A stretch of 64,000 nucleotides of DNA from Virgibacillus sp. NKC19-16. Lineage in GTDB: Bacteria > Bacillota > Bacilli > Bacillales > Amphibacillaceae. The DNA is taken from the NCBI RefSeq assembly GCF_021560035.1, contig NZ_CP074373.1:2414001-2478000 (forward strand), in the 5' to 3' direction. Both the position numbers and the translations under genes were made by a program. This document shows positions 1-8,540 of this stretch, piece by piece; position 1 is the first letter of the stretch; every line of letters begins with the position of its first letter. The notes below the pieces were generated by a model. It had not been told where the DNA came from, did not search any database, and saw nothing but the letters and a program-made list of their open reading frames with translations.

Positions 1-361
1 TCATTGACTCTGCACCGCCTGCAATGATCGAATTACTGGCGCCAATCATGATTCGTTCCGCTGCAAAGGCGATACTTTGTAAGCCTGATGAACAGTAGCG
101 GTTAATCGTAATTCCCGGTACATCGTTTCTTAGACCAGCGAGCCCTGCGATATTTCGGGCCATATTCATGCCCTGTTCTGCTTCCGGCATAGCGTTTCCA
201 ATAATCACATCATCAATATTCCCATCATAATTTCCTGCACGTTTCAGCGTTTCTTTAATTGTCAATGCTGCTAAATCGTCTGGTCGACTATTGTTGAGTG
301 ATCCTTTATTTGCTTTTCCTACAGGGGTTCTTGCACCTGCAACAATTACTGCTTCCTTCAC
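1..361 (-). CDS. fadA: acetyl-CoA acyltransferase (thiolase), N-terminal part
   Basis: This is the N-terminal ~120 residues of a thiolase; the rest lies beyond the window edge. Thiolases cleave 3-ketoacyl-CoA in the last step of beta-oxidation. The translation starts [17 protein letters not shown] and contains [10 protein letters not shown], where the cysteine is the family's acyl-accepting nucleophile (about residue 90), followed by GGAES. The start is a GTG at 361 with a GGGGGAGAAAAT ribosome binding site; the ATG two bases upstream runs straight into a stop. It begins 18 nt after the fadN stop and is the second gene of that operon, as in B. subtilis fadNAE. Confidence 0.9.
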   Translation of the reverse strand, partial: MKEAVIVAGARTPVGKANKGSLNNSRPDDLAALTIKETLKRAGNYDGNIDDVIIGNAMPEAEQGMNMARNIAGLAGLRNDVPGITINRYCSSGLQSIAFAAERIMIGASNSIIAGGAESM

Positions 362-379
362 ATTTTCTCCCCCTATCAT

Positions 380-2779
380 TTAGTTACGTAGTGGTTTTCC
401 TTTTACAAGCATATGCTGCATTCTAGCCTGGGTCAGTGGTTCCTGGATTAAGCTCAGGAATGCTTCACGCTCTAAATCAAGCATGACCTGCTCATCAATG
501 ACGGTTCCTTCTTTAATGCGCCCGCCTGATAAAACATAAGCTAACTTTTCAGCAATTTTCACGTCATGATCAGATGCATATCCACCAAAACGCAATGATT
601 TTGCCCCAAGAAGCATCGCCCCATAGCCTGCGTCGCCTACGACAGGGATCTTTTCACGCTTCGGCGCTTGATAGCCTGCTTTTGCCAATTCTAATACCTT
701 TTCCTTTGCATCATGCAGCAGATGATCCGGATTTGTACTTATGCTATCCTGGTTGTTTAAAAATCCATTTTCACGCGCTTCAACAGCTGATGTTGAGACT
801 TTTGCCATAGCTACCTTTTCAAATACATCATTCGCTACTTTCGTCAGGTCAAAATTTATACCTTCAGGCAGGTTGCGAAGTGCTTTTAAATAAAGTTCCT
901 TCGTTCCACCGCCACCAGGGATTAACCCGACACCAAATTCAACCAGACCCATATATGTCTCCGGTGATGCTTGAATCGCTGCAGCCGACAGGGCTACTTC
1001 TGCTCCTCCCCCGACAGCCATATTAAACGGTGCTGCCACAACGGGTTTATCGGAATACTTAATGTTCATCCCCATGTTTTGAAATTGGCGGATAACCATA
1101 TCCAATTCAAAGATGTTGTCATCCTGCGCTTCCATTAACATCATGGCAAGGTTTGCACCAACAGAGTAGTGTTTACCCTGATTTCCAATGACAAGCCCTT
1201 CGTAATTTTTATTCACTTCTTCAAGCGCGAAGTTTACCATTTGAATAATGTCGAGGCCGATCGCATTGCTTTTCGAATGAAATTCAAGTCCTAACACCCC
1301 GTCACCTAAATCTATTAAACTCGCACCGGTATTCTTTTTAATCACACCATTCACATCTTTGAGATTTTGAAGATGAATCTCTTTTTTATTAAATTGTTGC
1401 TCCTTATATTCGCCCTGTTCAAAGTAATAAACCTTGCCATTCTCCTGTTTATAAAAAGATTCATGGCCGTCTTCAAGCATCTTTTGTACCCATTCAGGAA
1501 TACGCTCGCCTTCTTCCTGCATGCGTTCCACTGATTTCTTAAGACCAATAGCGTCCCATGTTTCAAACGGACCAATCTCCCAGCCGAATCCCCATTTCAT
1601 TGCCTCATCTATGGAAACGATGTCTTCAGCGATATCACCTAATAGTTCTGCTGAATAGATTAGTACAGGCTTCAGTACCGACCATACAAGGTCTCCAGCC
1701 CTATCTCCCTTCGCGTTTACAAACGCTTTCAATTTACTGTGTAATCCTTTTTCCTGTTTTGCCATTTCCGTTGCAGCAGTATTTAATTTTTTGCGATCCT
1801 CGTATTCTAGTGTTTCCGGATTTAATTCATAGATTGTACTGCCATCTTTTCCTTTCTTTTTCAGGAAAAACCCTTGACCGCTTTTTGCGCCCAACCAGCC
1901 TTTTCCCTGCATCTGCTTCATAAAAGCAGGTACATCAAAGACCTCCTTTTCATCACCTTCCACTTGGTCATACACGTTTTTCGCTACATGGATGAACGTA
2001 TCTAAACCGACGACATCCAAGGTTCGAAAGGTCGCACTTTTCGGCCGGCCTATCATCGGGCCTGTAACAGAATCAACTTCGCCAACGCTGTAACCGCCTT
2101 TTAGCATTTCTCTTACCGTGACAAGCAAACCATATGTTCCGATCCGATTTGCGATAAAATTTGGTGTGTCTTTTGCTTCAACGACACCTTTACCTAATAC
2201 ATTTTCACCAAATGTCTTCATAAATTCGAGCGCTTGTGGTTGCGTATTTTTCGTTGGAATAACTTCAAGCAATTTTAAATAACGTGGCGGATTGAAAAAG
2301 TGTGTTCCGAGAAAATGCTTCCTGAAATCCTCTGAACAATCTGCACTCATATCCTCGACGGAAATTCCTGATGTATTTGAACTTACAATTGTTCCTTTTT
2401 TGCGGTATTTTTCAACATTAGCAAACACCTTTTTCTTTACATCCAAGTTTTCTACAACTACTTCAATAATCCAGTCCACATCCGCAAGTTTTTCCATATC
2501 ATCGTCCATATTACCAACCTCGATTAAATCAAGGCTTTTCTTTGAGGAAATGGGAGATGGCTTTTGTTTGGTAAGTGCTTTTTTACTTTGCGCCGCCATC
2601 CGGTTACGTACAGCAGCATCCTCGAGCGTTAATCCCTTTTGTTCCTCTTCTTTCGTTAGCTCCCGTGGTACAATATCAAGCATAATCGTTGGTATTCCTA
2701 CATTAGCCAAGTGTGCAGCAATACCGGACCCCATCACGCCAGATCCAAGCACCGCAGCGCGCTTGATAGATTGCTTCAT
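380..2779 (-). CDS. fadN: 3-hydroxyacyl-CoA dehydrogenase / enoyl-CoA hydratase FadN
   Basis: Bifunctional beta-oxidation enzyme of 799 residues, close to the usual size of B. subtilis FadN. The N-terminal Rossmann motif GSGVMGSGIAAHLAN (about residues 11-25) binds NAD, and HFFNPPRYLKLLEVIP is the 3-hydroxyacyl-CoA dehydrogenase signature. The C-terminal third is an enoyl-CoA hydratase domain (GLEFHSKSNAIG, then GGGAEVALSAAA and GVGLIPGGGG). The frame is open upstream, but the GGAGGACAAAAC ribosome binding site lies inside that extension, so the ATG at 2779 is chosen. It heads the fadN-fadA operon and a FadR operator sits between its promoter and the start, implying induction by long-chain acyl-CoA. 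Confidence 0.93.
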   Translation of the reverse strand: MKQSIKRAAVLGSGVMGSGIAAHLANVGIPTIMLDIVPRELTKEEEQKGLTLEDAAVRNRMAAQSKKALTKQKPSPISSKKSLDLIEVGNMDDDMEKLADVDWIIEVVVENLDVKKKVFANVEKYRKKGTIVSSNTSGISVEDMSADCSEDFRKHFLGTHFFNPPRYLKLLEVIPTKNTQPQALEFMKTFGENVLGKGVVEAKDTPNFIANRIGTYGLLVTVREMLKGGYSVGEVDSVTGPMIGRPKSATFRTLDVVGLDTFIHVAKNVYDQVEGDEKEVFDVPAFMKQMQGKGWLGAKSGQGFFLKKKGKDGSTIYELNPETLEYEDRKKLNTAATEMAKQEKGLHSKLKAFVNAKGDRAGDLVWSVLKPVLIYSAELLGDIAEDIVSIDEAMKWGFGWEIGPFETWDAIGLKKSVERMQEEGERIPEWVQKMLEDGHESFYKQENGKVYYFEQGEYKEQQFNKKEIHLQNLKDVNGVIKKNTGASLIDLGDGVLGLEFHSKSNAIGLDIIQMVNFALEEVNKNYEGLVIGNQGKHYSVGANLAMMLMEAQDDNIFELDMVIRQFQNMGMNIKYSDKPVVAAPFNMAVGGGAEVALSAAAIQASPETYMGLVEFGVGLIPGGGGTKELYLKALRNLPEGINFDLTKVANDVFEKVAMAKVSTSAVEARENGFLNNQDSISTNPDHLLHDAKEKVLELAKAGYQAPKREKIPVVGDAGYGAMLLGAKSLRFGGYASDHDVKIAEKLAYVLSGGRIKEGTVIDEQVMLDLEREAFLSLIQEPLTQARMQHMLVKGKPLRN

Positions 2780-2802
2780 GTTTTGTCCTCCAATCTTTAT
2801 TT

Positions 2803-2820
2803 TGAATGAATACTCATTCA
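2803..2820 (-). promoter_or_regulatory. FadR operator upstream of fadN
   Basis: TGAATGAATACTCATTCA is an exact match to the Bacillus FadR consensus TGAATGANTANTCATTCA, a near-perfect 18-bp palindrome. It lies 24 nt before the fadN start and about 40 nt downstream of the predicted transcription start, so bound FadR would act as a roadblock. FadR releases DNA on binding long-chain acyl-CoA. Confidence 0.93.
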
Positions 2821-2866
2821 TTTTTCGGGTAAAAAGAAAAGATAGTCGCCTATCCGTCTATTCTCT

Positions 2867-2895
2867 AGTATAAGTTATAATCAGACATTTCGCAA
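2867..2895 (-). promoter_or_regulatory. SigmaA promoter of fadN-fadA
   Basis: On the minus strand TTGCGA (2890-2895) and TATACT (2867-2872) are separated by 17 nt. They lie just upstream of the FadR operator, leaving a leader of roughly 80 nt before fadN. Confidence 0.65.
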
Positions 2896-3004
2896 TAAAA
2901 ATGTTCTTATTTTTTTGAAAGGGAGGGAGGAACAGGTTCTAGGACAAGTTCCTTGCCCCAGCTGACCTCTCTATAGAGGTAGCTTTTGAAGAAAATCGGA
3001 TAAT

Positions 3005-3028
3005 GAAATCGGCTATTTCGCCGATTTC
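3005..3028 (-). terminator. hairpin downstream of copZ, weak terminator candidate
   Basis: A perfect 9-bp inverted repeat (GAAATCGGC / GCCGATTTC, 6-nt loop) lies 54 nt beyond the copZ stop. On the minus strand it is followed by a moderately T-rich stretch rather than a clean T-run. The function as terminator is an inference. Confidence 0.4.
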
Positions 3029-3081
3029 CACCAATCTGACTTCCAGTATCTGATCCCTGCAAAGACGAGGGCAGCATTTTC

Positions 3082-3288
3082 TTATACTACTACATCATAG
3101 CCTTGACCTTCAACAGCGTCGCGCATATCTTGTATCGTAACCTGTGCATCATCATACGTTACATCTACTTTTCCAGTACCTATATTTACCTCTACACCGG
3201 TTACTCCATTTAATTCTTCCAATGCACCTTTCACTGCTGATTCACAGTGACCGCATGTCATTCCTACCACATCTAATGTTGTTTGCAT
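3082..3288 (-). CDS. copZ: copper chaperone CopZ
   Basis: A 68-residue heavy-metal-associated domain protein. It carries the copper-binding motif GMTCGHCESAV near the N-terminus and the beta-alpha-beta-beta-alpha-beta pattern ending in QGYDVVV. Such chaperones carry Cu(I) in the cytosol and hand it to the CopA ATPase and the CsoR regulator. The start is the ATG at 3288, nine bases after AAAGGGG; the longer frame is rejected because it would encode the ribosome binding site. No copA is next to it, which is unusual because copZ is normally cotranscribed with copA. Confidence 0.92.
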   Translation of the reverse strand: MQTTLDVVGMTCGHCESAVKGALEELNGVTGVEVNIGTGKVDVTYDDAQVTIQDMRDAVEGQGYDVVV

Positions 3289-3511
3289 GTATAATTTCCC
3301 CTTTCGTATTTTCACTAGATATTTTCTCTAATACTCTGTTTTTATTTCGATTACAATATTGGCAATCATGCATGTGTGGCATTATACCATCATAACCATC
3401 AGAACTTTTTGCCTTATAATTTACTTTATCCGTTTTTACCTCTGGTAAAACGTGTTGAAGCATGGGGAGGGTTTGATTGCTTCCTCAATTGCCAAAAAAA
3501 TAGCAGCCTCT

Positions 3512-3559
3512 CTCTAGTACATGATTAAGCAAATTCTAGTCCATTCATGTACCAGAGAG
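3512..3559 (-). repeat. 15-bp stem-loop in the copZ leader
   Basis: CTCTCTAGTACATGA (3512-3526) and TCATGTACCAGAGAG (3545-3559) form an inverted repeat with an 18-nt loop. As minus-strand RNA the only mismatch becomes a G-U pair. It lies between the copper-type promoter and copZ and is followed after ~12 nt by seven T residues. It could be an attenuator, a decayed terminator or the scar of a mobile element. Confidence 0.5.
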
Positions 3560-3593
3560 TTGTACAAGCAGTACGTTCATTATCTCTATACAC

Positions 3594-3622
3594 AATATAC
3601 CCCCACGCCGTATAAAAGTCAA
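3594..3622 (-). promoter_or_regulatory. copper-type promoter with CsoR-like operator
   Basis: On the minus strand TTGACT (3617-3622) and TATATT (3594-3599) have a 17-nt spacer. The spacer is filled by the pseudo-palindrome TATACCCCCACGCCGTATA (3596-3614), resembling the TATAC-(C/G tract)-GTATA architecture of CsoR sites. It points toward copZ about 300 nt away. Promoter call is firm; CsoR as the regulator is an inference. Confidence 0.55.
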
Positions 3623-3717
3623 TTATTTAATTTCCGTGTCCTTTTCACCCCTTTTTAAACATTCAATTCGATTATAGGAACAAACAGCATCTTTTTTCAA
3701 AATCGTAATCATTCCTA

Positions 3718-3746
3718 TTTACAAATCGTAACCATTACGATATGAT
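3718..3746 (+). promoter_or_regulatory. znu promoter with Zur box
   Basis: TTTACA (3718-3723) and TATGAT (3741-3746) are 17 nt apart. The spacer is filled by the Zur box TCGTAACCATTACGA (3726-3740), flanked by AAA and TAT as in the Bacillus consensus TCGTAATNATTACGA. A second, degenerate half box (AATCGTAATCATTCC, 3701-3715) lies just upstream. Zinc-loaded Zur would block RNA polymerase directly. Confidence 0.9.
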
Positions 3747-3777
3747 ATGAAAAGCGCAAAATGAAATGAGGAATGAT

Positions 3778-4743
3778 ATGAACATGAAAATTATTTACGG
3801 TCTTATTATCTTACTTACAATAGGAATATTTACCATTGGGTGCACGCCAACCGACGGAGCATCTGATAATCAAGAAGGGCTTACGATATATACTTCCGTT
3901 TATCCGATTCAATATGCAGTTGATCGAATTGGAGGGGAAACCGTTACAGCGGAGTCGGTGTACCCACCTGGTGTAGATGCACACACCTATGAGCCTACTT
4001 CAAAAGACATGACGACCATTGCCGACAGCGATGCATTTATTTATCTAGGTGCAGGAATGGAAGGATTTGCGGAAACGGCAGCAGAGGCACTAGCTTCACA
4101 GGATGTTCGTTTAGTAGAAATAGGGGAACATGAAGAACTGTTTCATACTGATGAACCACAAGAACATAATCATGCCGATGAATCAGATAACGAATCACAT
4201 GACGGCCACAATCACGGCGACCATGACCCGCATATATGGATTGATCCAGAGCGCATGGCGGATATGGCTGCTATTATTCGAGATGAATTAATCAATTTAA
4301 ATCCTGATGAGGAAGAACAATACAACACGAATTTTAACGCATTAGAAGAAGATTTAATGGCACTTGATGAAAAATATACCGAAACATTACAAGCGAAGGA
4401 CAATAAGAAAATACTAGTCTCTCATGCAGCATACGGGTATTGGGAGGAACGATACGGAATAGAACAGATTGCAATCAATGGATTATCATCAAGCAGTGAA
4501 CCCTCACAAAAAGAATTAACACAAATCATCGATCAAGCCGAAGAGCATAACCTGGATTATATTATTTTTGAACAAAATAGCTCCAATCGTGTTTCAGAGA
4601 TTATCCAAGAACAAATCGGTGCTGAAAGCTTAACCATTCATAACTTATCCGTTTTAACAGAAACGGATATCGAAAATAATGAAGACTATCTCTCCTTAAT
4701 GGAGAAGAATTTAGAAACGCTTGATAAAGCAACTAGTAAATGA
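3778..4743 (+). CDS. znuA: zinc ABC transporter, substrate-binding lipoprotein
   Basis: Cluster A-I metal-binding lipoprotein of about 321 residues that captures Zn(II) outside the membrane. It has a lipoprotein signal ending IFTIGC (lipidated cysteine about residue 22), the TSVYPIQYAVDRIGG fold start and a His/Asp-rich loop (residues ~125-150) typical of zinc rather than manganese binders, then DPHIWIDP. Three ATGs are possible (3766, 3778, 3784); GAGGA at 3768-3772 overlaps the first and serves the second or third. It is the first gene of znuA-znuC-znuB-zur, directly behind a Zur-box promoter. Confidence 0.93.
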   Translation: MNMKIIYGLIILLTIGIFTIGCTPTDGASDNQEGLTIYTSVYPIQYAVDRIGGETVTAESVYPPGVDAHTYEPTSKDMTTIADSDAFIYLGAGMEGFAETAAEALASQDVRLVEIGEHEELFHTDEPQEHNHADESDNESHDGHNHGDHDPHIWIDPERMADMAAIIRDELINLNPDEEEQYNTNFNALEEDLMALDEKYTETLQAKDNKKILVSHAAYGYWEERYGIEQIAINGLSSSSEPSQKELTQIIDQAEEHNLDYIIFEQNSSNRVSEIIQEQIGAESLTIHNLSVLTETDIENNEDYLSLMEKNLETLDKATSK

Positions 4744-4756
4744 AAGGAGTGAGAAC

Positions 4757-5512
4757 ATGACAGAACCAGTTGTTTCCATGAAAAATATAAGTTATGCCTA
4801 CGAACAAACGAACGTATTACATCATGTTAATTTTGAAATCCCGCGCGGTGCCTTTATGGGATTATTAGGCCCTAACGGGGGTGGGAAAACAACCTTAATC
4901 AAACTCATTCTTGGGCTTATGAAACCAGACACCGGATCAATCCAACTTCTTGATCAGCCAATAGAAAAATTCAAGGAATGGGATAAATTCGGATTTGTTT
5001 CCCAAAAGGCAAATTCCTTTAATAAAGGATTCCCTGCCACCGTATATGAAGTAGTCTCCATGGGACTTACAGCAAAGGTAGGATACTTGAGGTTTTTCAA
5101 AAAAGAACATAAAGAAAAAATCCTCCGAGCCATTGACCAGGTAGGCATGCTTGAATACGCTTATGAAAATGTTGGAAACTTATCAGGGGGACAGCAACAA
5201 CGTGTGTTTATTGCCCGTTCGTTAGTAAATGAACCGGAGCTTTTAATATTGGATGAGCCGACAGTAGGTGTTGACAATGAAAACGTCCGCCGTTTTTACG
5301 ACTTGCTGCATCAGATAAATGAAGAACGGAATATCACGCTACTACTCGTAACGCATGACACGAGCACCATGACAGAGCATGCAACAGATATAGTCTGTCT
5401 AAATAAAACACTGCATTTCCATGGAAATCCGGACGAATATACTTCACTGTCTGAAAAGGATTTATCCGGATTTTATGGTCATCCCGTAAATATTGTCACA
5501 CACGCAAATTAG
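4757..5512 (+). CDS. znuC: zinc ABC transporter, ATP-binding protein
   Basis: ATPase of the zinc importer, 251 residues. It has Walker A GPNGGGKTTLIK, the ABC signature LSGGQQQRVF, Walker B LLILDEPTVG and the switch histidine in VTHD. The start is the ATG at 4757 behind AAAGGAGTGAGAAC, 13 nt after the znuA stop. It works with the ZnuB permease and the ZnuA binding protein. The extra glycine in the P-loop (GGGK) is common in this metal-transport subfamily. Confidence 0.94.
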   Translation: MTEPVVSMKNISYAYEQTNVLHHVNFEIPRGAFMGLLGPNGGGKTTLIKLILGLMKPDTGSIQLLDQPIEKFKEWDKFGFVSQKANSFNKGFPATVYEVVSMGLTAKVGYLRFFKKEHKEKILRAIDQVGMLEYAYENVGNLSGGQQQRVFIARSLVNEPELLILDEPTVGVDNENVRRFYDLLHQINEERNITLLLVTHDTSTMTEHATDIVCLNKTLHFHGNPDEYTSLSEKDLSGFYGHPVNIVTHAN

Positions 5513-5526
5513 TTGGAGGAACGCTT

Positions 5527-6372
5527 ATGCTAGCAGATTTTTTTGAATATGATTTTTTACGATATACATTTTTAACAGGCATATTAATCGGGATTATTGC
5601 GCCGCTACTTGGTACATTTATCGTTGTACGGCGCTTGTCACTCATCGCGGATGCCCTGTCACATGTCACATTGGCAGGGATTGCATTTGGATTAATGCTG
5701 GACAAATTCGCAATCACATTTCTGACCCCATTTTACAGTGGGATGATTTTTTCCGTCATCGGTTCTATTATGATAGAGAAACTGCGGAGTGTGTACAAGG
5801 CCTTCCAGGAGCTGGCGATTCCCATTATTTTATCCAGTGGTGTTGGTTTAAGTGTCATTTTCATTTCCATTGCAGATGGATTTAATACGGAATTATTCAA
5901 TTATCTCTTTGGATCTGTTTCAGCCGTCAGCCAGAATGATTTCTTTACGATACTAGGTATTTCTATCTTTATCATCCTTGTTGTTATCCTATTTTATAAG
6001 GAACTTTTTACCCTATCCTTTGATGAAGAACATGCGACGATATCCGGAATCCATGCAAAACGCATTCATCTGCTTTTTATCGTTTTAACCGCATTGGTTA
6101 TCGCAGCTTCGATTCGTATCGTTGGTGTGCTGCTCGTATCTGCATTAATGACATTACCTGTTGCTGCGAGTATGCGCCTGGCCAAAGGATTCAAGCAGAT
6201 GATGTTCTTATCTATTGTATTTGGTGAACTCGCTGTTATTATAGGATTAATATCCGGCTATTATTTAAGTATCCCACCAGGTGGTACGATTGTTATGGTA
6301 TCTATTATTATTTTATTACTATCCATTGGCGTAAAACGATTGAACTTTAAGAAAGGCAGGGAAGCTGAATGA
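5527..6372 (+). CDS. znuB: zinc ABC transporter, permease
   Basis: Membrane component of the zinc importer, 281 residues with about eight or nine hydrophobic helices, of the ABC-3 permease family. Conserved stretches include GTFIVVRRLSLIADALSHVTLAG near residue 45 and the C-terminal helix bundle SALMTLPVAASMRLAKGF. It starts 14 nt after znuC with TTGGAGGAACGCTT as ribosome binding site and ends in a 4-nt overlap with zur, so the four genes are translationally linked. Confidence 0.93.
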   Translation: MLADFFEYDFLRYTFLTGILIGIIAPLLGTFIVVRRLSLIADALSHVTLAGIAFGLMLDKFAITFLTPFYSGMIFSVIGSIMIEKLRSVYKAFQELAIPIILSSGVGLSVIFISIADGFNTELFNYLFGSVSAVSQNDFFTILGISIFIILVVILFYKELFTLSFDEEHATISGIHAKRIHLLFIVLTALVIAASIRIVGVLLVSALMTLPVAASMRLAKGFKQMMFLSIVFGELAVIIGLISGYYLSIPPGGTIVMVSIIILLLSIGVKRLNFKKGREAE

Positions 6373-6782
6373 ATGTAAATGAAGCAGTCGATCTTTTAAA
6401 AGAAAAGGGTTATAAAACAACAGGAAAACGAAAAGACATTTTAGCCTACTTTGAAGAAGTAAATGGTTATCGTACGGCTAAGGATTTAATTCAGCATATG
6501 GAATCCAGGTATGAAGGGATTAGTTTCGACACCGTTTATCGAAATCTCCATTTATATGATGAAATAGGTATATTGGAAACAACCGAATTAAATGGTGAAA
6601 AACAATTTCGGTTGAATTGTACCGAACATCACCATCATCATTTTATTTGTAATGATTGTGGAAAAACAAAAGAAATCGAAGTTTGTCCCATGGATGAAAT
6701 AGAAAATTCACTTGCTAATTATGCGATTGAAGGGCATAAATTTGAAATCTATGGCCTGTGCCCCATTTGCCAAACACAGTAA
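6369..6782 (+). CDS. zur: zinc uptake regulator Zur (Fur family)
   Basis: Fur-family repressor of 137 residues. The N-terminal winged helix contains the recognition helix region ISFDTVYRNLHLYDEIGI. The metal-sensing core HHHHHFICNDCGKTKEIEVCP and the C-terminal GLCPICQTQ supply the His cluster and the two CxxC pairs of the structural zinc site. The ATGA overlap with znuB places it in the transporter operon. In B. subtilis zur is separate from znuACB, so here the repressor would be autoregulated by the Zur box at 3726-3740. PerR or Fur are less likely given the context. Confidence 0.9.
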   Translation: MNVNEAVDLLKEKGYKTTGKRKDILAYFEEVNGYRTAKDLIQHMESRYEGISFDTVYRNLHLYDEIGILETTELNGEKQFRLNCTEHHHHHFICNDCGKTKEIEVCPMDEIENSLANYAIEGHKFEIYGLCPICQTQ

Positions 6783-6818
6783 AAGAGCTTGAGAGATGCT
6801 ATCCCAAGCTCTTTTTTC
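6781..6818. terminator. bidirectional terminator between zur and the release-factor-like gene
   Basis: AAAGAGCTTG and CAAGCTCTTT flank a 13-nt loop, with six T residues on the plus strand and an A-run giving T residues on the minus strand. It sits between two convergent genes and serves both. Confidence 0.9.
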
Positions 6819-6822
6819 TATC

Positions 6823-7611
6823 TTATCCAAATACTTCTTGAAGTACCTTGGATTCTTCATGATCCAGCATATTCTTCTGGATCACGTTATTAACAGGTTT
6901 ATTCATCTGTTCTTTCAATTCATTAGCAGGGTCCGATTCACCTATGACATAAATCTTCTCCCAGCTTCTGTCCTTTGCCTGCTTATCCAATTTCGGTGCG
7001 ATTTTCTTATACCAGCGCTGCTGATTCGCTTCAACTCTGTCTTCAAATTTTTCCGTATGTTGGTTGGTTGACCCGGATCCCGTATCTGTAGTCGTTTTTT
7101 CGCGCCAATCATTTATATTAAGATCCAACTCATAGGAATAGGTTTCTTCTATTTCATTTAAATAGACATCAATGACTTTGATCTCATTTTGTTGGACGAG
7201 TATGATTCCTGACTTCGGATATTCGGCACTTAGTTGCTTCAATTGATCTAATTGAGGTGTTTCCTGCCAATAAAATGCTGTCTCCAACGGCATTTGTACA
7301 CGGTTCGCAAACCATACTTCCCCGTCCGCAGTAGCAAATAATACAATTCCTTTTAAAAAGTTCTGCTCATTGCCTACAACGAATCTTTCCACCTTTTCTT
7401 TAACCGCTTGAAAATTCTTTTGTTCTTCCTTATCATCGTCTTCCTTTAGATATTGTTCAAAATTGCGCAGTCCGTTTTTTAAATGAATTTTCCATTCTCC
7501 AGCCTGTTGCTCTGGATCAGATGGATCTGTGTTTAAGTACATCGTAAATACTTTATTTGAATTATCGGTTCTTACATTCTCTAATTTTTGAATTTCTTTG
7601 TTTAAGTCCAT
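6823..7611 (-). CDS. VLRF1/baeRF-family release-factor-like protein
   Basis: A soluble protein of 262 residues without signal peptide or membrane helix. The sequence start (MDLNKEIQKLENVRTDNSNK) and blocks such as VFTMYLNTDPSD, KGIVLFATADGEVWFANRV and GIILVQQNEIKVIDVYLNEIEE match my recollection of the bacterial archaeo-eukaryotic-release-factor-like (baeRF/VLRF1) family, which is related to peptide release and ribosome rescue factors. The exact role is unknown. The start at 7611 has GGAG 11 nt upstream. A SigmaB-type promoter lies just ahead, suggesting general stress expression. Confidence 0.65.
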   Translation of the reverse strand: MDLNKEIQKLENVRTDNSNKVFTMYLNTDPSDPEQQAGEWKIHLKNGLRNFEQYLKEDDDKEEQKNFQAVKEKVERFVVGNEQNFLKGIVLFATADGEVWFANRVQMPLETAFYWQETPQLDQLKQLSAEYPKSGIILVQQNEIKVIDVYLNEIEETYSYELDLNINDWREKTTTDTGSGSTNQHTEKFEDRVEANQQRWYKKIAPKLDKQAKDRSWEKIYVIGESDPANELKEQMNKPVNNVIQKNMLDHEESKVLQEVFG

Positions 7612-7661
7612 AGACGGTCGTACTCCTTCGTTAAAGAATTATTCCTTCGCTAATTATTATA

Positions 7662-7686
7662 TATCCCTTTCAACAATGGTTTAAAC
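7662..7686 (-). promoter_or_regulatory. SigmaB-type promoter
   Basis: On the minus strand GTTTAA (7681-7686) and GGGATA (7662-7667) are 13 nt apart, matching the SigmaB consensus GTTTAA-N12-14-GGGWAW. It is about 50 nt upstream of the release-factor-like gene start. Confidence 0.6.
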
Positions 7687-7834
7687 ATATGATTGCTTTA
7701 GGTCTCGCTAGCATCATACTCAAACAGCTTCCTTTTCATTTTTTTGCTGTTCGTTGGTTTTACTATTTCCATTCATTTTTTCCCGTAAACGATCATACGC
7801 TTTAAAGGAAGGGCTTGGACAAGGTGGTTGGCTT

Positions 7835-8404
7835 GTGATTAAAAAAATTGTTGCCATAATTACAGGAAGTTTCTTTATTGCAGTTGGCATTAATTATTTT
7901 GTTATCCCGCATCATTTACTGGATGGTGGAATCATTGGGCTGGGATTAATCGGAAAATATGCATTTAGTCTGCAACCCGGGTTGACGATTATTCTGCTTA
8001 GTATCCCTTTATACATGATTGCCTTTTTTTACAATCGGAGGTACTTTTACAACGGCATACATGGACTTTTAATATCCTCTTTCTTTATTGACTTATTACG
8101 GCCACTATCATTGTTCGAAGAGATGCCAATGCTGATTAGTTCATTAACTGGAGGACTCCTTATCGGAACAGGGGTTGGTCTGATGCTGTTAACAGAAACA
8201 AGTACAGGCGGATTAGACCTGTTGGCATTAATACTTTCAAAAATAACAGCTATTAACGTCGGCGTTTTTATTTTCATTATTGATGGTATCGTTTTATTGT
8301 TTGGTTGGATTGTCATTTCGGAAGTGACCATTATTTACTCGAGTTTGATGGTTTTTATGGTTGGGTTGACGACTTCAACGATTACAAGGGCGGGGACGGT
8401 TTAA
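7835..8404 (+). CDS. YitT-family membrane protein
   Basis: Integral membrane protein of 189 residues with five predicted helices of the DUF161/YitT type: IVAIITGSFFIAVGINYFVIP at the N-terminus, HHLLDGGIIGLGLI, and the conserved ETSTGGLDLLALIL. It lacks the C-terminal DUF2179 domain present in the longer YitT proteins. The start is taken at the GTG (7835) behind AAGGTGG with 7-nt spacing; an ATG 81 nt upstream has no ribosome binding site. Function unknown; transport has been suggested for the family but is unproven. Confidence 0.75.
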   Translation: MIKKIVAIITGSFFIAVGINYFVIPHHLLDGGIIGLGLIGKYAFSLQPGLTIILLSIPLYMIAFFYNRRYFYNGIHGLLISSFFIDLLRPLSLFEEMPMLISSLTGGLLIGTGVGLMLLTETSTGGLDLLALILSKITAINVGVFIFIIDGIVLLFGWIVISEVTIIYSSLMVFMVGLTTSTITRAGTV

Positions 8405-8540
8405 TGAAAGCAGCTAATAGAAGAATTTTTATCTTCTATATAATATTTAGGAACCTCGCATCCTCCAGGACTTAATAGCGGATGGCTTAGTTGTACTTAT
8501 GCAGTAAGAAAGTAGTTATATTTTCTTATCTACTTATGAA

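Noticed and set aside
3242-3463. 73-codon minus-strand frame with HMHDCQYC ahead of copZ
   Set aside because: It overlaps copZ by 47 nt in another frame, its ribosome binding site is too far away, and I cannot match it to a family; kept only as a remark on the leader.
3512-3559. T-box or metal riboswitch in the copZ leader
   Set aside because: No AGGGTGGNACCGCG T-box, specifier loop or known riboswitch core; only a simple long hairpin.
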